A stretch of 18,031 nucleotides of DNA from JAIFWC01 sp035688135 (lineage in GTDB: Bacteria; Patescibacteriota; Saccharimonadia; Saccharimonadales; UBA10212), in contig DASSNG010000051.1 in the NCBI GenBank assembly GCA_035688135.1, positions 1 through 18,031 on the forward strand, given 5' to 3'. Made by a program: the position numbers and the translations under genes. This document shows, piece by piece, positions 14,071 through 18,031 of the stretch. Under the pieces are notes generated by a model. The model did not search any database, was not told the origin of the DNA, and saw only the letters and a program-made list of their open reading frames with translations. Position 1 is the first letter of the stretch. Each line of letters begins with the position of its first letter.

Positions 14071-15479
14071 CGGCTAGCCTCCTGAAAGGTTTTAGCAGCC
14101 GCCAGCAGCTGCCTGTCGCCCCGCATCGGGCCGATCAGTTGTAAGCCTACCGGCAGCCCTCCGGCTTCGCCGGCCGGCACGCTTACAGAAGGGTTGCCGG
14201 ACATATTGGCGGCCACGGTCATGATATCCATAAGGTACATCTGCAGCGGGTCGGCAGTTTTTTCGCCGATTTTAAACGCTGTAACAGGCGACACCGGCCC
14301 GGCCAAAAAATCATATTTCTTAAACGCTTCGCCGAACTCATTGATAATCTTCGTTCTTACAGTCTGGGCTTTCTTATAGTAGGCGTCGTAATAGCCGCTG
14401 GAAAGCACATGCGCGCCAATCATTATCCTGCGTTTGGCTTCGGCGCCAAAACCCTGTTCGCGTGAAAGCTCATAGCTCTCATCCAGGTTTTTAGCTTCGG
14501 CCGCCGAATAACCATAGCGCTGTCCGTCGTATCTTGCCAGGTTCGACGAGACTTCGGCGGGGCAGACAATATAATAGACGGCCAGAGCCAGCGGCAGGCT
14601 GGGCAAAGAAATCTCCTCTACCGCGGCCCCGGCTTGCTCCATCTTTTCAATTGAATCTTCTATGACCTTCTTGACCTGCGGGTCGGGACTGTCCGACATA
14701 TATTCTTTGACCACGCCTATCTTGGCGCCGCGGAAACTGAAATCCGAAGCCGACACATCATAGCCTTTTTCATCGCGGTCTATCGTCGTGCTGTCGAGCG
14801 GGTCGCGGCCGCTCATGATATCCAGGACCAGTGCGGCGTCTTCCGCCGAGGAAGCCAACGGGCCTATGACGTCCGTGCTGCTCGCCATGGCTATGACGCC
14901 GCTGCGGCTGACTAATCCATAAGTGGGTTTATAGCCGACTATGCCGCAAAAGCTGGCGGGAAGCCGGATGCTGCCGCCGGTGTCCGTTCCAAGGGCAAAA
15001 GGAGTAAGTTTTAGCGCCACGGCCGCCGCCGATCCGCCTGAGCTGCCGCCCGGCACGCGGGATTTATCTTTTGGATGTTTGGTTACGAACCAATCTGAAT
15101 TTTCGGTGCTGGAACCGTGGGCAAAAGCGTCCAGATTGGCTTTAGCGACGCATATTGCACCTTCGGCTTCCAGCCTTTCAATAGCTGTCGCCTGGTAAGG
15201 GGCTTCGAAGGGGCGCAGGATATTGCTGGCGGCCGTGGTTTTTCCGCCGTAGGTCAGAAAGTTGTCTTTGGCTATGAAAGGTACTCCGGCCAGGCGGCCC
15301 TGGGGATTCTTATCAATCTCTGCGGCCCTTGCCCGAGCTCTTTCTTCCAAGGTTGAGATAATCGCGTCATATTCCTTATTTTCGCTGATTGCTTTTAGCG
15401 ATTTTTCCACCATATCCGAGGCCCGCGCTTTGCCTGTTCTGACCTGTTCAGCAATAACGGAAATCGGCTGCCAATCCAT
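14067..15479 (-). CDS. gatA: Aspartyl/glutamyl-tRNA amidotransferase subunit A
   Basis: Glutaminase/amidase subunit of GatCAB that releases ammonia from glutamine or asparagine. 470 residues, slightly shorter than the common 480-490. The amidase signature is intact: FIAKDN with K71, the PGGSSGGSAAAVAL block with cis-Ser S146, and GTDTGGSIRLPA with nucleophile S170. This is the Lys-Ser-Ser triad expected by spacing against known GatA. VGYKPTYGLVSRSGVIA follows. MSGNPSVSVPAG and GLPVGLQLIGP near the C-terminus are typical. The ATG at 15479 lies one base after the gatC stop; the stop overlaps the next ATG by four bases (ATGA). Catalytically complete by motif. Confidence 0.97.
   Translation of the reverse strand: MDWQPISVIAEQVRTGKARASDMVEKSLKAISENKEYDAIISTLEERARARAAEIDKNPQGRLAGVPFIAKDNFLTYGGKTTAASNILRPFEAPYQATAIERLEAEGAICVAKANLDAFAHGSSTENSDWFVTKHPKDKSRVPGGSSGGSAAAVALKLTPFALGTDTGGSIRLPASFCGIVGYKPTYGLVSRSGVIAMASSTDVIGPLASSAEDAALVLDIMSGRDPLDSTTIDRDEKGYDVSASDFSFRGAKIGVVKEYMSDSPDPQVKKVIEDSIEKMEQAGAAVEEISLPSLPLALAVYYIVCPAEVSSNLARYDGQRYGYSAAEAKNLDESYELSREQGFGAEAKRRIMIGAHVLSSGYYDAYYKKAQTVRTKIINEFGEAFKKYDFLAGPVSPVTAFKIGEKTADPLQMYLMDIMTVAANMSGNPSVSVPAGEAGGLPVGLQLIGPMRGDRQLLAAAKTFQEASR
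14074..14085 (-). promoter_or_regulatory. Strong Shine-Dalgarno site (AGGAGG) for the HEPN-like gene
   Basis: On the minus strand AGGAGG lies inside the end of gatA, about seven bases before the ATG at 14070. It contrasts with the operon-first genes, which lack such sites, and supports SD-led initiation inside operons. Confidence 0.7.
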
Positions 15480-15480
15480 T

Positions 15481-15771
15481 TTAAAGGACCCTTTTTACTT
15501 TGAACTGGTTATCTTCGACGGCCGGGGCGTTCTTTAGAAGCTCATCCGGCTTATAGCCGTAATCTTTCTCTTCATCCGGGCGGGAGACATTCTTTAAGCC
15601 CGTTACCTGATATGTCGGGCTGAGGCCCGCCGTATCAACGCTGTTAAGCACCTCTACATAACTGAGGATTTCAGACAGCTGTCCGCGCAGGCTCTCAATC
15701 TCTTCATCGCTCAGCCGCAGCTTGCTTAAAGCGGCCAATTTTAAGACATCTTCGCGCGAAAGTTTTGCCAT
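15481..15771 (-). CDS. gatC: Aspartyl/glutamyl-tRNA amidotransferase subunit C
   Basis: Small structural subunit that wraps around GatA and GatB and stabilises the complex. 96 residues, the normal size. LSREDVLKLAALSKLRLSDEE (4-24) is the typical N-terminal helix pair, followed by LSEILSYVEVLNSVDTAGLSPT and the proline-rich belt PTYQVTGLKNVSRPDEE. The C-terminal KPDELLKNAPAVEDNQFKVKRVL matches the part that inserts at the GatA-GatB contact. It is the first gene of a four-gene operon. The ATG at 15771 lies 12 bases after an extended -10 (TGTTATAAT); an alternative TAAGAT abuts the ATG. Confidence 0.96.
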   Translation of the reverse strand: MAKLSREDVLKLAALSKLRLSDEEIESLRGQLSEILSYVEVLNSVDTAGLSPTYQVTGLKNVSRPDEEKDYGYKPDELLKNAPAVEDNQFKVKRVL

Positions 15772-15783
15772 ATCTTAGGAGTT

Positions 15784-15792
15784 ATTATAACA
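15784..15792 (-). promoter_or_regulatory. Extended -10 promoter of the gat operon
   Basis: Minus strand TGTTATAAT is a perfect extended -10 element, 12 bases before the gatC ATG, giving a leader of only a few bases. No -35 box is recognised. Confidence 0.65.
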
Positions 15793-15793
15793 G

Positions 15794-15808
15794 AAAACGC
15801 CAAGGGCG
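15794..15808 (-). terminator. Possible weak terminator after uvrB
   Basis: Minus strand CGCC, loop CTT, GGCG, then TTTT. A four-base stem is short; it lies 23 bases after the uvrB stop and just before the gat promoter, a sensible place for one. Confidence 0.3.
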
Positions 15809-15831
15809 AGCAGGGCGGCGCATCCCCCGCT

Positions 15832-17793
15832 TTAAGATTTTTCTTTGATTTCGGCTATCAGGTCGCGCAGTTCGGCGGCTTTTTCAAACTGCAGGTTAGC
15901 GGCCGCCAGGTTCATCTGGGCGCTCAGGTCACGAATCATGTGCTTATATTCCTCTTTTGGAATCTTCTTTAGGTCAATCTTTGGTACATCCGGCTTCTCT
16001 TCCCTGGGCAGATAGCCCTCGCCCACTTCCCGGACGATACTGCGGGGCGTAATACCGTGTTTTATGTTGTATTGTTCCTGTATCTGGCGACGCCGGTTAG
16101 TCTCATCAATCGTCCGGCGCATGCTGCCGGTTATACTGTCCGCATACATTATCACCCGGCCTTCCTGATGCCGGGCGGCTCTTCCGACCGTCTGAATCAA
16201 GGCCTGTTCGCTGCGCAGAAAACCTTCTTTGTCGGCGTCTAAAATCGCTACTAAGCTGACCTCCGGCAGGTCCAGGCCTTCCCGAAGCAGATTGATTCCT
16301 ACCAGAACGTCATAGACGCCTAGTCTTAAATCGCGCAGGATATCGGTGCGTTCCAGCGTATCGATTTCGCTGTGGATGTAAGCGACCTTCAGATTCATTT
16401 CCTGCAGATACTCGCTCAGGTCCTCGGCCATCCGCTTGGTCAGCGTGGTTACCAGGACCCGCTGCTTCTTTTCTACGGTAGCCCTGATTTCGGCTATCAA
16501 GTCATCTACCTGGCCCTTCACCGGGCGGACTTCAATGATGGGATCCAGCAGTCCGGTGGGCCTGATTATCTGCTGGGCGGGTTCAGGGCATCTGGTCAGT
16601 TCATACTCCGCCGGAGTGGCGCTGACATAGACGACTTGGTTCATATGATGTTCAAACTCGCTGAATGTCAGCGGCCGGTTATCGAGCGCGCTTGGCAGGC
16701 GGAAACCGTGCTCCACCAGGACTTCTTTGCGAGCCCGGTCGCCGTGGTACATGCCGCGGACCTGGGGGACCGTCATGTGCGACTCGTCGATTATCATCAG
16801 GTAGTCATCGGGGAAATAATCCATGAGTGTCGCCGGCTGCTCGCCGGGCTCCCGGTTGGTCAGATAGCGGCTATAGTTTTCGATTCCTTTTACAAAGCCG
16901 GTCTGTTCCAGCATCTCAACGTCGAATTTGACCCTTTGCTCCAGGCGCTGGGCTTCGATAAGCTTGTCGTGCATCTTAAACCAGGCGACCCGGTCTTCAG
17001 TTTCCGATTTGATATGTTCCAGCGCCCTCACCAGCTTTTCATGGGGCGTCACATAGTGGCTGCCCGGAAAAATGGTTAACTTGTTAAGCGTCTTTTCTAT
17101 TTCCCCGGTAAGAGGATTTATCTGGGTAATCCTTTCCAGTTCGTCGCCGAAAAACTCCAGACGGTAAGCGGTTTCCTCGCCGGCCGGAAAGATATCTACC
17201 ACATCGCCGCGGACCCGGAACGTACTGCGGTGAAAGTCAATATCGTTGCGGCGATACTGGATGTCGGTCAGCTGCCTGAGCAGCTTATCGCGCACTCTCC
17301 GCTCACCGGTCGCCACCCGAAGCGCCAGGTTGTCGTAATCCTCTACCGAACCGATGCCGTATATACAGCTGACGCTGGCGACTATGATTACGTCCCGGCG
17401 GCTCAAAAGCGCGGCCGTGGCGGCGTGGCGCAGCCGGTCGATTTCCTCGTTGATGTCGCTGTCTTTCTCGATATAAGTGTCGGTGCGGGGCATATAAGCT
17501 TCGGGCTGGTAATAATCAAAGTAGCTTACAAAGTAATGGACGGCATTGTCCGGAAAAAACTGCCGGAATTCACTATAAAGCTGAGCTGCCAGCGTTTTGT
17601 TATGGCTTAATACCAGGGTCGGCTTTTGAGTGTTTTGGATAAGATTGGCCATGGTGAAGGTCTTGCCGGAGCCAGTCACACCTAACAGTACCTGGTTTTT
17701 TTTACCTCCTTCAATACCGTCTGTCAATTGAGCAATCGCCGCCGGCTGGTCGCCCTGCGGCTGGTAATCATTCTTCAGATGGAACTTAGCCAT
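15832..17793 (-). CDS. uvrB: UvrABC system protein B
   Basis: Damage-verifying helicase-like subunit of nucleotide excision repair; it is loaded by UvrA and recruits UvrC. 653 residues, normal (about 660). Walker A GVTGSGKT at 38-45, the beta-hairpin segment YFVSYFDYYQPEAYMPRTDT near 87-106, MIIDESH in the Walker B position, YVSATPAEYE, and the C-terminal helicase motifs ending QTVGRAARHQEGRVIMYAD. The UVR domain that contacts UvrC closes the protein (LAAANLQFEKAAELRDLIAEI). The ATG at 17793 lies six bases after an extended -10 box, implying a leaderless mRNA. Codons for TLNKLTIFP contain a weaker copy of the palindrome found in rnhB and gatB. No uvrA or uvrC is in the window. No recognisable SOS box. 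Confidence 0.98.
   Translation of the reverse strand: MAKFHLKNDYQPQGDQPAAIAQLTDGIEGGKKNQVLLGVTGSGKTFTMANLIQNTQKPTLVLSHNKTLAAQLYSEFRQFFPDNAVHYFVSYFDYYQPEAYMPRTDTYIEKDSDINEEIDRLRHAATAALLSRRDVIIVASVSCIYGIGSVEDYDNLALRVATGERRVRDKLLRQLTDIQYRRNDIDFHRSTFRVRGDVVDIFPAGEETAYRLEFFGDELERITQINPLTGEIEKTLNKLTIFPGSHYVTPHEKLVRALEHIKSETEDRVAWFKMHDKLIEAQRLEQRVKFDVEMLEQTGFVKGIENYSRYLTNREPGEQPATLMDYFPDDYLMIIDESHMTVPQVRGMYHGDRARKEVLVEHGFRLPSALDNRPLTFSEFEHHMNQVVYVSATPAEYELTRCPEPAQQIIRPTGLLDPIIEVRPVKGQVDDLIAEIRATVEKKQRVLVTTLTKRMAEDLSEYLQEMNLKVAYIHSEIDTLERTDILRDLRLGVYDVLVGINLLREGLDLPEVSLVAILDADKEGFLRSEQALIQTVGRAARHQEGRVIMYADSITGSMRRTIDETNRRRQIQEQYNIKHGITPRSIVREVGEGYLPREEKPDVPKIDLKKIPKEEYKHMIRDLSAQMNLAAANLQFEKAAELRDLIAEIKEKS
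17066..17088. repeat. Degenerate copy of the intragenic palindrome (in uvrB)
   Basis: Plus strand GGAAAAAT, two bases, TTAACTTGTTAAG. The palindromic core is TTAAC, TT, GTTAA (17076-17087), five-base arms. The gatB copy has the same GGAAAAAT and the same core at the same spacing; both encode LNKL(S/T)IFP. Confidence 0.65.
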
Positions 17794-17799
17794 CTAATA

Positions 17800-17808
17800 A
17801 TTGTAACA
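17800..17808 (-). promoter_or_regulatory. Extended -10 promoter of uvrB
   Basis: Minus strand TGTTACAAT (extended -10) ends six bases before the uvrB ATG. It sits in the 22-base gap after the neighbouring upstream gene. No -35 box is clear; transcription from upstream may also reach uvrB since no hairpin is visible. Confidence 0.6.
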
Positions 17809-17815
17809 AGAATCA

Positions 17816-18031
17816 CTACTGGGATATGGGCTGAATATTCTTTATAAATCTTTGGAACGTATTAAATGCAAGCTCTTGAGCGGAAGCAGGAGAAGTATCT
17901 GAGCAAGCCGCATTTTCGCTCTTTAAGGAATAGTAGTAGCCCCCTACTTTAATGTAAGAGCCGGGGTGTCCAGCGGCATAATTTGCTATGGTCTCGTTAC
18001 TACCCCCTGTAAAAGGATTGATATAATCACT
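17816..18031 (-). CDS. C-terminal end of an unidentified protein, possibly pilin-like, 5' part beyond window
   Basis: Only the last 71 residues and the TAG stop are in the window; the frame is open to the right edge and has no start. The visible part reads SDYINPFTGGSNETIANYAA, then GHPGSYIKVGGYYYSLKSEN, a single Cys in AACSDTSPAS, and ends FNTFQRFIKNIQPISQ. It is rich in Ser, Tyr, Gly and Asn with few charged residues, as in exported proteins and the C-terminal domains of type IV pilin-like proteins. I do not recognise the family; the pilin idea is inference, helped slightly by pilB elsewhere in the window. It is on the uvrB strand, ending 22 bases upstream of the uvrB ATG. Confidence 0.75.
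   Translation of the reverse strand, partial: SDYINPFTGGSNETIANYAAGHPGSYIKVGGYYYSLKSENAACSDTSPASAQELAFNTFQRFIKNIQPISQ

Noticed and set aside
15640..15660. CTTAAC-containing stretch in gatC resembling the palindrome
   Set aside because: Only the left half matches on the coding strand; the right half lacks GTTAA and the peptide (VLNSVDT) is normal for GatC.
16372..17079. Open frame of 235 codons on the plus strand
   Set aside because: It is an antisense shadow of uvrB with no independent motif or start signal.
17794..17815. SOS (LexA) box at the uvrB promoter
   Set aside because: The gap holds only the extended -10 element; no CTG-N10-CAG or GAAC-N4-GTTC type palindrome is present.
1..18031. 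Recoded TGA (SR1/Gracilibacteria-like code)
   Set aside because: Complete genes end at TGA and no gene needs readthrough of an internal TGA.
1..18031. CRISPR array, tRNA, rRNA, insertion sequence or phage genes
   Set aside because: No spaced direct repeats, cloverleaf, rRNA segments, transposase or integrase motifs were seen on either strand.

Overview
The window is a dense, mostly co-oriented block of housekeeping genes from a small bacterial genome. It uses the standard genetic code: TGA ends gatA, the gene after it and the YtxG-like gene, and no in-frame TGA is needed elsewhere. G+C is above 50% by eye. The gene styles suggest a Candidate Phyla Radiation (Patescibacteria) bacterium, most likely a Saccharibacteria (TM7) lineage. 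The clues are a gatC-gatA-(small membrane protein)-gatB operon, a PilB without a zinc tetracysteine, an M1-N-like protein of TM7 type, and very short intergenic gaps. This placement is inference from remembered family patterns, not from a database search.

Layout. (1) 1-3030: a peptidase block. An M32 metallocarboxypeptidase (3' part off the left edge) is divergent from a small M1-N-terminal-like protein, which overlaps an M3 oligoendopeptidase. (2) 3022-4580, minus strand: rplS, then a strong terminator, then rnhB and yraN. yraN runs tail to tail into the M3 gene with overlapping stops. (3) 4625-7854: a pilB-type ATPase (minus) divergent from a SpoU/TrmH RNA methyltransferase, followed by a membrane-anchored CAP-domain protein (plus). 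(4) 7860-11423: dnaE (minus), convergent with the CAP gene through a hairpin that spans both stop codons. (5) 11490-12172: a YtxG/YtxH-like pair (minus). (6) 12224-15771: gatC-gatA-HEPN-like membrane protein-gatB, the tRNA amidotransferase operon. (7) 15832-17793: uvrB. (8) 17816-18031: the C-terminal end of an unidentified, possibly pilin-like protein cut by the right edge.

The genes cover nutrient peptide breakdown (M32, M3), replication and repair (DnaE, RNase HII, YraN, UvrB), translation (L19, GatCAB, SpoU methylase) and surface or envelope functions (PilB, CAP protein, YtxGH). No tRNA, rRNA, CRISPR, transposon or phage gene was seen, and no stretch over 300 bases lacks a gene.

The most interesting signals are not whole genes. 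(a) A palindrome (ATACTTAAC, two bases, GTTAAGTAT) lies inside the coding sequences of rnhB and gatB, with a weaker copy in uvrB, always in the same reading frame. (b) Many transcription units have a -10 box only 6-7 bases before the ATG, implying leaderless mRNAs, while genes inside operons use coupling or Shine-Dalgarno sites. (c) A stand-alone M1 N-terminal-like domain overlaps the M3 peptidase gene. (d) A membrane-anchored protein with a HEPN-like R-x4-H motif is locked between gatA and gatB.
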